From assembly GCF_907164905.1 (NCBI RefSeq), contig NZ_CAJRAF010000004.1, positions 868,001 through 932,000 of the forward strand: DNA of 64,000 bases. Reading direction: 5' to 3'. Positions 26,473 through 35,254 of the stretch are shown here, one piece after another. Origin of the DNA: Dyadobacter sp. CECT 9275 (GTDB lineage Bacteria > Bacteroidota > Bacteroidia > Cytophagales > Spirosomataceae). The notes below the pieces were generated by a model. The model made no database searches and had not been told where the DNA came from. It saw nothing but the letters and a program-made list of their open reading frames with translations. How positions within the stretch are numbered: the stretch's first letter is position 1; each line of letters starts with the position of its first letter. The position numbers were made by a program, and so were the translations under genes.

Positions 26473-29400
26473 TTAAAAAGAGAAATTGATGCCCGCGGTA
26501 TAGGTTTTCGAATTGGGGTATGCGCCGAAGTCTATCCCCTGCTGTACATCCGTTCCGAAATTCTGCCAGGTAATTCCGCTGACAGCGTTAGAATTTGCCT
26601 CAGGATCAATACCCTTGTATTGGGTGAAGGTCAGCAGATTGGTACCACTGACAAACAGTCTGACGGCTGCAATATTTTTCAGAAGAGACTTCGGTAAAGT
26701 GTAGGTAAGACTGATATTTTTGAGCCGCAGGAAATCACCTTTCTCAATGAACCGCGAAGTCTGTATGAGTGAATTACTGGAAGCCGCACTGAATGCAGGT
26801 ATGTCCGAGGTTTCGTTTTCACCAGGAATGTACCTGTTTTTAATATCCGCAAATGTTATCTCTTTTGCATCCGTGCTGCCCATAATCCCGTTGGCATAAG
26901 TATAATTCAGCTTTTGGAAACCATACAGTCCCTGAAAGAACACATTCATTGATAAGTTTTTATATGAAAAAGTATTATTGAAACCCAGGGATACTTTTGG
27001 GGTGCCATTTCCCAAAACCTGCTGATCCTTTTCATTGATCACCCCGTTGTTATCCAGATCCTGATAGCGTGCATCTCCGGGCTTAAGACCGCTCAGCGCA
27101 GCTTCATCGGTCTGGTTGGCTTTCCAGGTACCCAGGTATTTGTATCCCCAGAATGAGTTCATCGGCTGGCCCGGGATCAGCACATTTTCATTTAACGGAA
27201 TGGTATCCCGCTCGGTACCGAGATTTACTACCCTGTTTTTCAAAAGCGCCACGTTCAAAGTAGTGGTCCATTCAAAATCGGCTGCCCGCAGCGGTGTTGC
27301 GTTCAGTGCAAATTCCCACCCCTTGTTCTGAACTTCCCCGATGTTGGACTGGATATTATATCCGCCCACATAACCGGGCAATGATCTCAGCATCAGCAGG
27401 TCTCGGGTATTTTTAACAAAATAGTCAACCGAAAGACGAAGTTTTCCCTTGAACAACTCCAGGTCTGTACCCAGATTATACTGTTCGGTGGTTTCCCATT
27501 TCAAATTAACATTTCCTGGATTGCCCAGCAGGATACCGGCAACCAGCGGCCCGCCGTTTCCATTAAATACCACACCGGCATCATCCAGGTTGGTCACATA
27601 ACTCGACAACGTCCCGTAGGAACCTATCCCCTGGCTGCCTGTGAGTCCCCAGCTTGCCCTGATTTTAAGGTCGTCCACCAGTCCGTGATTTTTTAGAAAA
27701 GATTCTTCAGAGATATGCCATCCTACCGAAACTGACGGAAAGTTGCTGTATTTGTTCTTACCCTGGAATTTGGACGAACCATCCCGGCGCACAGTGGCCG
27801 ACAGCAGGTACCTGTCTTTAAAGGAATAGTTTACCCTTGCCAGGGCAGAGAGCAAACTCCAGCTGGAATATCCTGATCCGATGGTACCGGAGGCTGCCAG
27901 CGATAAATTGTTATAAGACTGGGCGGGATAGGTGAGATTGGAAACATTGGCATTAAAACCGGTGCCGATAAATTTCTGTGTTTCAAAAACCGCAGTGGCA
28001 CTTATCTTGTGATGAATGCGGAGTACTCTGGAATAATTCAGTGAGTTGGTATTCTGCCAGGTGATATTTTCGCCGGATGACCGCCCTGCCGTAGCCCAGG
28101 TTCGGGTGGAGGGATAGCCCTGAAAAGCCTTTCCCTGGGAATTAAGATAGTTAAGACCCGCCTGAACATCCAGGGAAAGTCCGGGAATGAACTCGTAACG
28201 CAGCCCGCCTACCATGTTAACGCTGGTATTTTCAGCACGGTATTCGTTTTCATTGATTATCGCCACCGGATTTGAAAACAGCGAACTTGTGGGGTCAAAC
28301 AAGATGTAATTATCGTTTTCGTCTCTTACGGGTGTGGTGGGCGCCCAGGCAAGAGCCTGTGCCAGCGCACCGCTCCGCTGAGAAGTTCCGCTGGTGTTGT
28401 GATTTTCTTTCCTGGTGCCGGTGAAATTAAAGCGTATCGAAAATTTATCGGAGATCTGTGATGCAACATTACTTCTGATCGCGTAGCGTTTAAAGTCAGT
28501 ATTTTTAATGATACCTTCCTGATCAAGGAAATTGCCGGAAATAAGGTAACTCGTTTTCTGGTTCCCGCCCGACAGGGAGAGTTGAAATTCCTTGCCCGGC
28601 GCCGTACGGAAAATTTCATCCTGCCAGTCGGTACCTCCGTTTTTCCTGAATTCGGATATTTGCCCATCTGTAAACTTCGGCACATACGTTCCTCCTGCCG
28701 GAAGCAGTGCTTTCACGCGTTCGTTGGCTACCTCAGCAAAATCAGCGGCATCAAGCATATTGTATTTCTTGATCACCTGCGAGCTGTAATATCTCACACC
28801 AATGTCAACCTTCATTTCTCCCTTCTTACCCGTTTTGGTGGTGATGATGATTACGCCATTTGCACCTCGGCTGCCATAGATTGCCGTGGCCGAAGCGTCT
28901 TTCAGTACTTCAATGGAAGCAATGTCCTCAGTATTAATGGTAGTAAAATCGGCACCCACAAAGCCGTCGACCACATAAAGAGGATCATTATCCCCGCTTA
29001 ACGAATTAGCACCCCGCACTCTTATCCGCACTTCCCCGCCCGGAGCACCTCCCGAATTGGTTACCTGCACGCCGGGAACCCGCCCCTGTAAAACCTGATC
29101 CACCCGGGTGACAGGCTGGGCCTTAAAGTCGTCCTCCGAAACCGAAGAAACCGCACTTGAAACGTCTCTTCGCGTTTGAGTTCCGTACCCCACCACCACC
29201 ACTTCTTCCAATGTTTTGTTGTCAACCTTCATCACCAGGTCCAGCACTGCCCGCCCCCCGACAATAACTTCCTGAGGAAGATACCCTACAAATGAAAAAA
29301 TCAGAACGGCACTCCTGTCCGGTACCAGAATCGTATAGGCGCCGTCGGGGCTTGTTATGGTACCTTTTTGTGTTCCCTTCAGTACAACACTCACACCCGG

Positions 29401-29910
29401 GAGCCCAACACCCTTTTCGTCGGTCACTTTTCCCGAAATTTTGTCCTCTGTTTGCTGCTCCGCAAATATAGGTACGGGTGTTTCTTGTCTGAGGGGCTGC
29501 TCCTTTTCCATAACCGGGTTCACCGGGTTTTTCCGGATATACTCAGCGGCTGAAACTTTCTCCTTTTCCTTCCTCACGATCACATACGTACCCTTCCCAG
29601 CTTTCCTGTAAGCAAGGCCATAGGGTTTCAATAAAACTTCCAGCTGTCGCTCGAGTTTGCCCGCGGTAACTGCGCCTGACTGAACCGAAATTCCCTGTAC
29701 GGTGGCTTCCTCAAAAACAATACTGACCTGATATTTCCTGCCCAGATCAACCAGCACATCCTTTAATTTGGAGGCAGATGTTCCCTGATCCCGATGCTGG
29801 CTCGTTGTGTTATATTGACTTACATACGCAATGCTTTGCGACAAACAGACCTGCTGCAGCAGAAAAGCCGCAAGGAGTAGCCCTGTTTTTTGTAATAATG
29901 ATTGTCTCAT
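26473..29910 (-). CDS. SusC/RagA-family TonB-dependent transporter with STN domain (locus 2)
   Basis: The 1145-residue outer-membrane transporter has a signal peptide (about 1-25, LLLAAFLLQQVCLSQS) and an STN domain (about 45-115, KLKDVLVDLGRKYQVSIVFE to GTYVIVRK). A carboxypeptidase-like domain follows (about 158-230, ISGKVTDEKGVGLPGVSVVL), then the TonB-box-like LEEVVVVGYGTQ, a plug with IRVRGANSL and YVVDGFVGAD, and the beta-barrel. The STN domain couples it to the upstream FecR, which ends only three bases before this start. SusD follows after 20 bases. The substrate is unknown, but the adjacent oxidase, amidase and barrel genes make a complex carbohydrate or amide-linked compound a reasonable guess. 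Confidence 0.95.
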   Translation of the reverse strand: MRQSLLQKTGLLLAAFLLQQVCLSQSIAYVSQYNTTSQHRDQGTSASKLKDVLVDLGRKYQVSIVFEEATVQGISVQSGAVTAGKLERQLEVLLKPYGLAYRKAGKGTYVIVRKEKEKVSAAEYIRKNPVNPVMEKEQPLRQETPVPIFAEQQTEDKISGKVTDEKGVGLPGVSVVLKGTQKGTITSPDGAYTILVPDRSAVLIFSFVGYLPQEVIVGGRAVLDLVMKVDNKTLEEVVVVGYGTQTRRDVSSAVSSVSEDDFKAQPVTRVDQVLQGRVPGVQVTNSGGAPGGEVRIRVRGANSLSGDNDPLYVVDGFVGADFTTINTEDIASIEVLKDASATAIYGSRGANGVIIITTKTGKKGEMKVDIGVRYYSSQVIKKYNMLDAADFAEVANERVKALLPAGGTYVPKFTDGQISEFRKNGGTDWQDEIFRTAPGKEFQLSLSGGNQKTSYLISGNFLDQEGIIKNTDFKRYAIRSNVASQISDKFSIRFNFTGTRKENHNTSGTSQRSGALAQALAWAPTTPVRDENDNYILFDPTSSLFSNPVAIINENEYRAENTSVNMVGGLRYEFIPGLSLDVQAGLNYLNSQGKAFQGYPSTRTWATAGRSSGENITWQNTNSLNYSRVLRIHHKISATAVFETQKFIGTGFNANVSNLTYPAQSYNNLSLAASGTIGSGYSSWSLLSALARVNYSFKDRYLLSATVRRDGSSKFQGKNKYSNFPSVSVGWHISEESFLKNHGLVDDLKIRASWGLTGSQGIGSYGTLSSYVTNLDDAGVVFNGNGGPLVAGILLGNPGNVNLKWETTEQYNLGTDLELFKGKLRLSVDYFVKNTRDLLMLRSLPGYVGGYNIQSNIGEVQNKGWEFALNATPLRAADFEWTTTLNVALLKNRVVNLGTERDTIPLNENVLIPGQPMNSFWGYKYLGTWKANQTDEAALSGLKPGDARYQDLDNNGVINEKDQQVLGNGTPKVSLGFNNTFSYKNLSMNVFFQGLYGFQKLNYTYANGIMGSTDAKEITFADIKNRYIPGENETSDIPAFSAASSNSLIQTSRFIEKGDFLRLKNISLTYTLPKSLLKNIAAVRLFVSGTNLLTFTQYKGIDPEANSNAVSGITWQNFGTDVQQGIDFGAYPNSKTYTAGINFSF

Positions 29911-29913
29911 AAT

Positions 29914-30918
29914 TTATGGGTTTTGAGGTATACGTAATTCTATATAATCCTGATTTTGAATAATTTCGATGGGAAGCAGTTCAGATAAAATCTGTAAAAG
30001 ATCGTCTGCGTTTTCAGCCCTGTAAATGCCTCCGATCCGCCGGGCAGACAATAACGGATCACTTATACGTACGTTAACATTAAAGCGCTCCTCCATCTGA
30101 CGTGCCACATCCGAGAGTAAGGTATTGTCGAAATAAAACATCTGCTCCTTCCAGGCGGTAAGCTCCTGAGGTTTCACAGGGGTGGATACTTTAAAGGTCC
30201 CGTCCTGGGCCGAGCTAAACAGGTTCCCTGGTTTCATATACAGCTGTTTACCCTCCGGCAGCTGGAGTTTCACCTTTCCACGGGAGAGAAACACACGCTT
30301 ACCTTCCTTACGGGAATAAGCAACAAACTCAGTACCAAGTACTTCAACCTGATAATGATCACCCATATTGACTACAAAGCGGGTGTGGGAGCGGGTATGT
30401 GTCACATTAAAATTGGCCTCTCCAAACAATATTACCTCCCGGGACTCACGGCCGAAACCAAAACGGGGGATAAGCAGCTCAGAATTAACGTTCAGAATCA
30501 CCTGTGTACCGTCCGGCAGCCTGTACGTGCTGCTATGTCCCGCGGCCGACTTCAACGATTGGTACATCAGTTCCTTCCGATACAGGAACAGGGCCGCGAA
30601 AAGAACGGAAGCGGCAACAAGGCCACGCAGAAGCCACCACCTGCCCCTGTTTTGCTCAGGCATGGGTACCTCTTCCATCGGTTCCGGACCCTCTTTGGAT
30701 GATATTTCTCCTTCCAGCACAAACTGATAAGTTTGCAGGGCTTTATCCAGATCGGGAAAAAACTGCGGGTGCTGGGCTTCCCATTCGTCCAGGTATTTAT
30801 AATAAAGCTCCTGGTTTTCAGAATCTTCCAGCCATTCCTCAATCAATTTTCTCTGCATAAGCGTGGTTTTTTCAGAGAAAAAATCAAATAGCAGATGTTT
30901 GTTTACCTGTTTTTTCAT
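29914..30918 (-). CDS. FecR-family anti-sigma factor (locus 2)
   Basis: The 334-residue single-pass membrane protein has an N-terminal sigma-binding part (1-90), one transmembrane helix at about 93-115 (LLRGLVAASVLFAALFLY) and a periplasmic FecR domain. The FecR domain shows YRLPDGTQVILNVNSELLI and VILFGEANFNVTH. A C-terminal DUF4974 domain follows (FDNTLLSDVARQMEERFNV). It holds the ECF sigma factor inactive until the SusC STN domain signals transport. It lies 48 bases after the sigma gene and three bases before susC. It is a clear paralogue of the FecR at 11243-12265. Confidence 0.93.
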   Translation of the reverse strand: MKKQVNKHLLFDFFSEKTTLMQRKLIEEWLEDSENQELYYKYLDEWEAQHPQFFPDLDKALQTYQFVLEGEISSKEGPEPMEEVPMPEQNRGRWWLLRGLVAASVLFAALFLYRKELMYQSLKSAAGHSSTYRLPDGTQVILNVNSELLIPRFGFGRESREVILFGEANFNVTHTRSHTRFVVNMGDHYQVEVLGTEFVAYSRKEGKRVFLSRGKVKLQLPEGKQLYMKPGNLFSSAQDGTFKVSTPVKPQELTAWKEQMFYFDNTLLSDVARQMEERFNVNVRISDPLLSARRIGGIYRAENADDLLQILSELLPIEIIQNQDYIELRIPQNP

Positions 30919-30966
30919 AGTGTAAAAGTGGTCGTCGAAGGCAATGGAATAAGCCAGCCGGCATCG

Positions 30967-31632
30967 TTATAATTGTATATAGAAGAGCGCCAAACCGCCC
31001 AGAAACCAATCATCCTTCAGCTCATTCCTCAGGCGTACAAGCGCCCTGCTTACCAGTGCTTCCACGGCTTTTGAACTGATCTGTAATTCCTGAGCGATCT
31101 CATCATATTTTTTCTCCTCCATTCTTTTGAGCAGATAGGCACGCCGGCACTGGGGCGGAAGCCGCTGAACGATCTTCTCTATTTGTTGATGTAACTCACT
31201 GAACTGCAGTAAGTCATCTGGACTGATGGTTTGAGAAGCCATGGGAATTTCGACCAGTTCCAGCGGAGTAGTTTTATTGAGTTGCCACCGGATGTAATTG
31301 TACGACCTGTGACGGATTGCTTTATAGAGGTATGCCCGGTAAGAAGTAGTGATTTGTTCAAACATACGGCTCTGCCAGAAACCAGCAAAAACGTCGGAAA
31401 CAATATCCTCAGCAATTTCTTTGGAATGAACAAACCGGACTGCGTGGTTGCAAAGATTAATATAATACCGCCTGAACAGCAGTTCACAGCCTTTCTGCGG
31501 ATTAAGCGCGAAAGTACTTCGAAGCAGGCGTTCATCATCCGTTACGAAGGTTTCCCTGAAAGTGTCGTCGGGCAGTTGGGGGTCCTTCCCGGCCCCGGGA
31601 ATCTTAAAACTATCCGGATAAATATTTTCCAT
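30967..31632 (-). CDS. ECF-type RNA polymerase sigma factor (locus 2)
   Basis: The 221-residue protein has sigma region 2 (GCELLFRRYYINLCNHAVRF, AEDIVSDVFAGFW) and region 4 (LPPQCRRAYLLKRMEE, helix-turn-helix YDEIAQELQISSKAVEALVS). It resembles the locus-1 sigma factor in both regions and has the same hydrophobic C-terminal end (LGGLALFYIQL). It heads sigma-FecR-SusC-SusD on the minus strand. Activation by FecR release, and control of the SusCD genes and perhaps the enzyme cluster beyond, follow from the known mechanism of this family. Confidence 0.92.
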   Translation of the reverse strand: MENIYPDSFKIPGAGKDPQLPDDTFRETFVTDDERLLRSTFALNPQKGCELLFRRYYINLCNHAVRFVHSKEIAEDIVSDVFAGFWQSRMFEQITTSYRAYLYKAIRHRSYNYIRWQLNKTTPLELVEIPMASQTISPDDLLQFSELHQQIEKIVQRLPPQCRRAYLLKRMEEKKYDEIAQELQISSKAVEALVSRALVRLRNELKDDWFLGGLALFYIQL

Positions 31633-31769
31633 ATCGGCTGTGTTCGCACACCGAAATTTTCGGTATTTTACACAGACAAGTTTGGACTATCTTTCCCTAT
31701 ACTCGAAATAATAAAAATATTTTATGGTATAATTCAATCTTTCAAAGAGATGTACTTCCGGGTCCTGGA

Positions 31770-31817
31770 AAATGCAGTACAGGGTATCATTTGACTCCAT
31801 AATTATGTACTGCATTT
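31770..31817. promoter_or_regulatory. 12-bp perfect inverted repeat in divergent promoter region
   Basis: AAATGCAGTACA (31770-31781) is matched exactly by TGTACTGCATTT (31806-31817), spacer 24 bases. It lies between the divergent sigma gene (starts 31632) and the secreted-protein gene (starts 31912). An operator or a hairpin in a leader are both possible; no T-run follows. Confidence 0.4.
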
Positions 31818-31911
31818 ATTGTATTTGACGTTACCAAAAGCAGTATCACTCTAATTACCCGTACCATTTACACAACATTCAACAAATACTCTCACATTTA
31901 AACGTATAACA

Positions 31912-33105
31912 ATGAAACCCACCGTTTTTTTAATAGCCGTTTTGTTATCCGTGGTACTGCCTTACAAGATTTTTGCCCAACAGGAACAGGAAAAACTTGA
32001 CTTACCGGGAGATAACCTTAACCTGTATGCGGCACTAAAACTTTTTCAGGAATCCGAAACACTGGAAGGTTTTGAAAAAGCACTTAATGACGAATCGTCC
32101 CAGATCAACAACCTGGATCTTAATGGAGATGACAATATCGATTACATTGAAGTGAGTGACCATATAGAGGAAGATATACATTACATCTCCCTGAAAGTTG
32201 CAGTAAGTGAAAATGAAAGCCAGGATGTTGCCGTATTTATTGTCAGAAAAATGGGTGATGGCCAGGTGGAGATTCAGCTGGTCGGAGACGAAGAATTATA
32301 CGGCCCCGATTATATCATTGAACCCAATTCCGAAACAGCCAATGACCCCGGCCAGACGCCCAATCCCGGATATAAACCCAGTTATCGGCAGGCTGTCCCG
32401 CAACCGGATGTAATCTATCAGGTTGCGGCATGGCCTGTTGTCAGATTCATTTTTATGCCTACCTATGTGGTCTGGCGCTCCCCATGGAGGTGGAACTATT
32501 ACCCACCCTACTGGCATCCATGGCGCCCCAGCTTCTGGCACTATTACTATGGGTATCACTACAATCTCAATCCCTACTACTTTCACCGGTACAGAAGAAC
32601 AGTGGTATACCGTTATCCACCCTGGCGCCAGCATTATTACGGAGGGGGCATTCGGTCTAGGTCCGTAATTGTTGTAACCAGAAAACAGCGGGGCGATTAT
32701 AGAAATACCTATTCCAAGCCATCGTCCGCCCGGGCGGGTTATAATGTATCGAGGGAAAAGCATCCGAATACTTCCGGAGCATACAGGCGACCGTCCTTTG
32801 ATCAAAACGGGCGACCGGTCACAAACGGTCCGTCATACAGCAGGCCGGGCACCACTCGTCCGGCTACTAGTGGCCCCCGCCCCGGTAATAGTACGTCTCC
32901 GTCAAGGCCAGGAACCTCGCGCCCGGGAAATACGAATAGCCCTCCGTCTCGTCCTGCAACAAGGCCGGGGTCAGGAAATACGTCACGCCCAGCGGCCAGG
33001 CCGTCAGAATCAAGGCCCGCCGCCAGACCGGGAAGCAACAGCCGCGAAAGTACCCCAAGACCCGCTAACGGCAATTCCACTCCCAGGGAAAGAGCTCCCA
33101 GATAA
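31912..33105 (+). CDS. Secreted protein with EF-hand-like loop, aromatic middle and Pro/Arg/Ser-rich tail
   Basis: The 397-residue protein has a signal peptide (about 1-23, ending in KIFAQ). Residues 30-140 form a conserved Bacteroidota domain with a calcium-loop-like DLNGDDNIDYIEV (about 64-76) and SQDVAVFIVRKMGDGQVEIQLVG split over two strands, ending in GDEELYG. Residues 165-260 are extremely rich in Trp, Tyr, Pro and His (YYPPYWHPWRPSFWHYYYGY). The last 130 residues are low-complexity P/R/S/G/T, strongly basic. No enzymatic motif is seen. It is likely an exported or cell-wall-associated protein; the tail could bind nucleic acid, polysaccharide or the envelope. I do not know its function. 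Confidence 0.75.
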   Translation: MKPTVFLIAVLLSVVLPYKIFAQQEQEKLDLPGDNLNLYAALKLFQESETLEGFEKALNDESSQINNLDLNGDDNIDYIEVSDHIEEDIHYISLKVAVSENESQDVAVFIVRKMGDGQVEIQLVGDEELYGPDYIIEPNSETANDPGQTPNPGYKPSYRQAVPQPDVIYQVAAWPVVRFIFMPTYVVWRSPWRWNYYPPYWHPWRPSFWHYYYGYHYNLNPYYFHRYRRTVVYRYPPWRQHYYGGGIRSRSVIVVTRKQRGDYRNTYSKPSSARAGYNVSREKHPNTSGAYRRPSFDQNGRPVTNGPSYSRPGTTRPATSGPRPGNSTSPSRPGTSRPGNTNSPPSRPATRPGSGNTSRPAARPSESRPAARPGSNSRESTPRPANGNSTPRERAPR

Positions 33106-33166
33106 AGAACAAACGTTCCTGGAAGGGGAGCCTCAAAACCTGAAAGCAAAAATGCCTGAAAGAAGA

Positions 33167-33201
33167 ATTGCGCATATAAAACTAAATTTTATATGCGCAA
33201 T
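33167..33201. terminator. Perfect 15-bp hairpin between secreted protein and MutS-like gene
   Basis: ATTGCGCATATAAAA (33167-33181) pairs with TTTTATATGCGCAAT (33187-33201) around a CTAAA loop. It follows the secreted-protein gene by about 60 bases and ends six bases before the candidate -7 element of the next gene. It may act as terminator or as an operator; there is no T-run after the stem. Confidence 0.5.
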
Positions 33202-33206
33202 GTGTA

Positions 33207-33214
33207 TATATTTG
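33207..33214 (+). promoter_or_regulatory. Candidate -7 element TATATTTG for MutS-like gene
   Basis: TATATTTG fits TAnnTTTG exactly and is followed by GCCCCC-type initiation sequence. It lies 67 bases upstream of the ATG at 33282. The region where a -33 box should be is occupied by the 15-bp hairpin. Confidence 0.5.
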
Positions 33215-33281
33215 CCCCCGGCTGGAAAAGCGGGCTGAAAACCTTACTCTGTTGCTATTGCCGGAAAAATCAAAAACAGGC

Positions 33282-35132
33282 ATGGACATTTATAAAATTA
33301 AAATTCAGGAATATCACGCAGCAGCAATGAAGCTGGAAAAAGTGATCAATACACTATCCATCTTCCGGCTGCTATCTTTTGTGCTGTCCGTTGCCGTGAT
33401 TATGGTGCTGGCCAACGCGAGGTCAGTCGGCCTGCTGTTGCTCGTTGCTCCTTTATGCATGCTTGGTTTTGCCTTGCTGATCAAACGCTACAACCGGCTT
33501 TTTTATCTTAAACAACATACAACCTTTTTAAAGCAGATCAATGAAGAAGAGGTACTAAGACAGGAAAACAAATTATCGGGTTTTGAAACCGGGCAAACGT
33601 TTCTAAAACGCGACCATGCCTATGTCTCGGATCTTGACATCTTCGGCACGCACTCTCTTTTCCAGCTCATCAACCGTACCACAACCGAAACAGGCCAGGG
33701 TTTGCTGGCAACATGGCTGTCCGAACCCGCCCCAAAAAACATTATTGCAGAGAGGCAGGAAATCATCAGGGAGCTTAGCCCGGAACTGGAGTGGCGGCAG
33801 GATTTTCAGGCTTCGGGTATGCATTCCAGCAATACCAGCAGCGATTATAACAAACTGCTGGAATGGATAGAAAAGCCCGTGAAATTACTTCCGCAGCAGA
33901 CAAAATATATCTGCATGGGTATACTCCTGTCCCTGATATCCACTGCTGCCGCAGTTTATTTTATTTATGGTCTGTTTGCCGATCACGTAAGTTTCTCGGT
34001 AACACACGCATTCCCGCTGATCATCAGCCTCCTGATCAACAAATTTACACTTAAAAGAATTGATCCGGTTACGGAGGAGGTCATCCTCGGCACACAGGAT
34101 AATGTAAAAATATTGAAAGGTTATCAGTCGCTGATCGCGAAAATTGAGGGTGGAAAATTTCAGTCCGGGGCACTGGTGAGGCTTCAATCCGCATTCAGTC
34201 ACAACGGGTACTCTGCTGTAAAAGAGATTCATAAACTGAGAAAAATACTGGAAATCTTCCAGCAGAAGGGTCACCAAAAACCGATCGGGGGCAACACCTT
34301 TTATGCCATTTTCAACCTTCTGTGGCTTTCAGATATATACCTGATCCTACTGGCCGAAAAGTGGAAATACAAAAACAGGAACTCGTTGAAAATATGGGCG
34401 CCGGCTGTCAGTGCGTTCGAAGCGCTCAGCAGTTTGGCTGGCTTTGCTTATTCCAATCCCTCCTTTTCCTTCCCCCAAATAACAGAAGAACCCTATGTCA
34501 TCGATTTTGAAATGCTCGGGCATCCCCTCCTGCGTCAGGAAAGAAGAGTATGTAATGATTTCAGCCTTGCGGGCCGCGGAGAAATTGCGATGATCACAGG
34601 TTCCAACATGGCTGGTAAAAGTACATTCCTGAGAACCGTGGGACTTAACCTGGTACTTGCGCTGATGGGCGCTCCCTGCTGTGCCCGGTCGGGACGGGTT
34701 TCACACATGAAAGTATTCTCCAGCATGCGTACCCAGGATAATCTGGAAGAAGGCGTTTCGTCTTTTTATGCCGAACTGAAAAAAATTGAACAGCTTTTAA
34801 AGTCGATCGAAAGCGGAGAACCGATCTTCTTCCTGCTGGATGAAATGTTTAAAGGTACCAACTCGCAGGACCGATACAAAGGGGGTGTTTCGCTGATCAG
34901 GCAATTAAATGAACTTAATGCTTTCGGTATTATCTCTACACACGACCTGGAACTGGCGAAATTATCGGGAAGGCACATGATTGTTGCCAATTTCAGTTTC
35001 AACAGCGAGATACGCGGCGGCGAAATGATTTTTCACTACAAACTCACAGAAGGAATCTGCACAGACTTCAATGCCAGCGAGTTAATGCGAAAAAGCGGGA
35101 TTAAAATTCTGTCCGATATTGAAAAGGCTTAG
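33282..35132 (+). CDS. Membrane-associated MutS-family ATPase (no mismatch-binding domain)
   Basis: I start at the ATG at 33282 (616 residues) rather than an upstream TTG. Two hydrophobic segments lie at about 25-70 and another near 205-230, so it is probably membrane-anchored. The C-terminal 200 residues form the MutS ABC-type ATPase: Walker A GSNMAGKST, a signature-like EEGVSSFYAEL, Walker B FFLLDEMFKGTNS and the ISTHDLEL H-loop. The N-terminal mismatch-recognition domains of MutS are missing, and the middle is a helical lever/clamp-like region. Such proteins are widespread in Bacteroidota without an assigned role; classical mismatch repair is unlikely. It is monocistronic between two intergenic gaps. 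Confidence 0.85.
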   Translation: MDIYKIKIQEYHAAAMKLEKVINTLSIFRLLSFVLSVAVIMVLANARSVGLLLLVAPLCMLGFALLIKRYNRLFYLKQHTTFLKQINEEEVLRQENKLSGFETGQTFLKRDHAYVSDLDIFGTHSLFQLINRTTTETGQGLLATWLSEPAPKNIIAERQEIIRELSPELEWRQDFQASGMHSSNTSSDYNKLLEWIEKPVKLLPQQTKYICMGILLSLISTAAAVYFIYGLFADHVSFSVTHAFPLIISLLINKFTLKRIDPVTEEVILGTQDNVKILKGYQSLIAKIEGGKFQSGALVRLQSAFSHNGYSAVKEIHKLRKILEIFQQKGHQKPIGGNTFYAIFNLLWLSDIYLILLAEKWKYKNRNSLKIWAPAVSAFEALSSLAGFAYSNPSFSFPQITEEPYVIDFEMLGHPLLRQERRVCNDFSLAGRGEIAMITGSNMAGKSTFLRTVGLNLVLALMGAPCCARSGRVSHMKVFSSMRTQDNLEEGVSSFYAELKKIEQLLKSIESGEPIFFLLDEMFKGTNSQDRYKGGVSLIRQLNELNAFGIISTHDLELAKLSGRHMIVANFSFNSEIRGGEMIFHYKLTEGICTDFNASELMRKSGIKILSDIEKA

Positions 35133-35254
35133 TACTTAGGGATAAGTTCTGCCTTTTCCTGATTTTTATCAATTTTCCTGAACACTGCTGACATAGGGCT
35201 GTCAATTGCCCGGTTTTACTTTGTATCGAAGTTAAACATTTAAACACTACAGCA

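Noticed and set aside
10474..31632. Simple inverted duplication of one SusCD locus
   Set aside because: Gene order matches, but the SusD proteins belong to different subgroups and the SusC lengths and sequences differ widely. An old paralogy of the regulators is more likely than a recent duplication.
31231..31794. 187-codon plus-strand frame opposite the sigma gene
   Set aside because: It is the antisense shadow of the clear ECF sigma factor coding region, with no domain of its own.
32820..33105. Repeated PSRPG/RPA units resembling a short-repeat array
   Set aside because: They are in-frame low-complexity codons of a secreted protein, not evenly spaced repeats with unique spacers, so this is not a CRISPR array.
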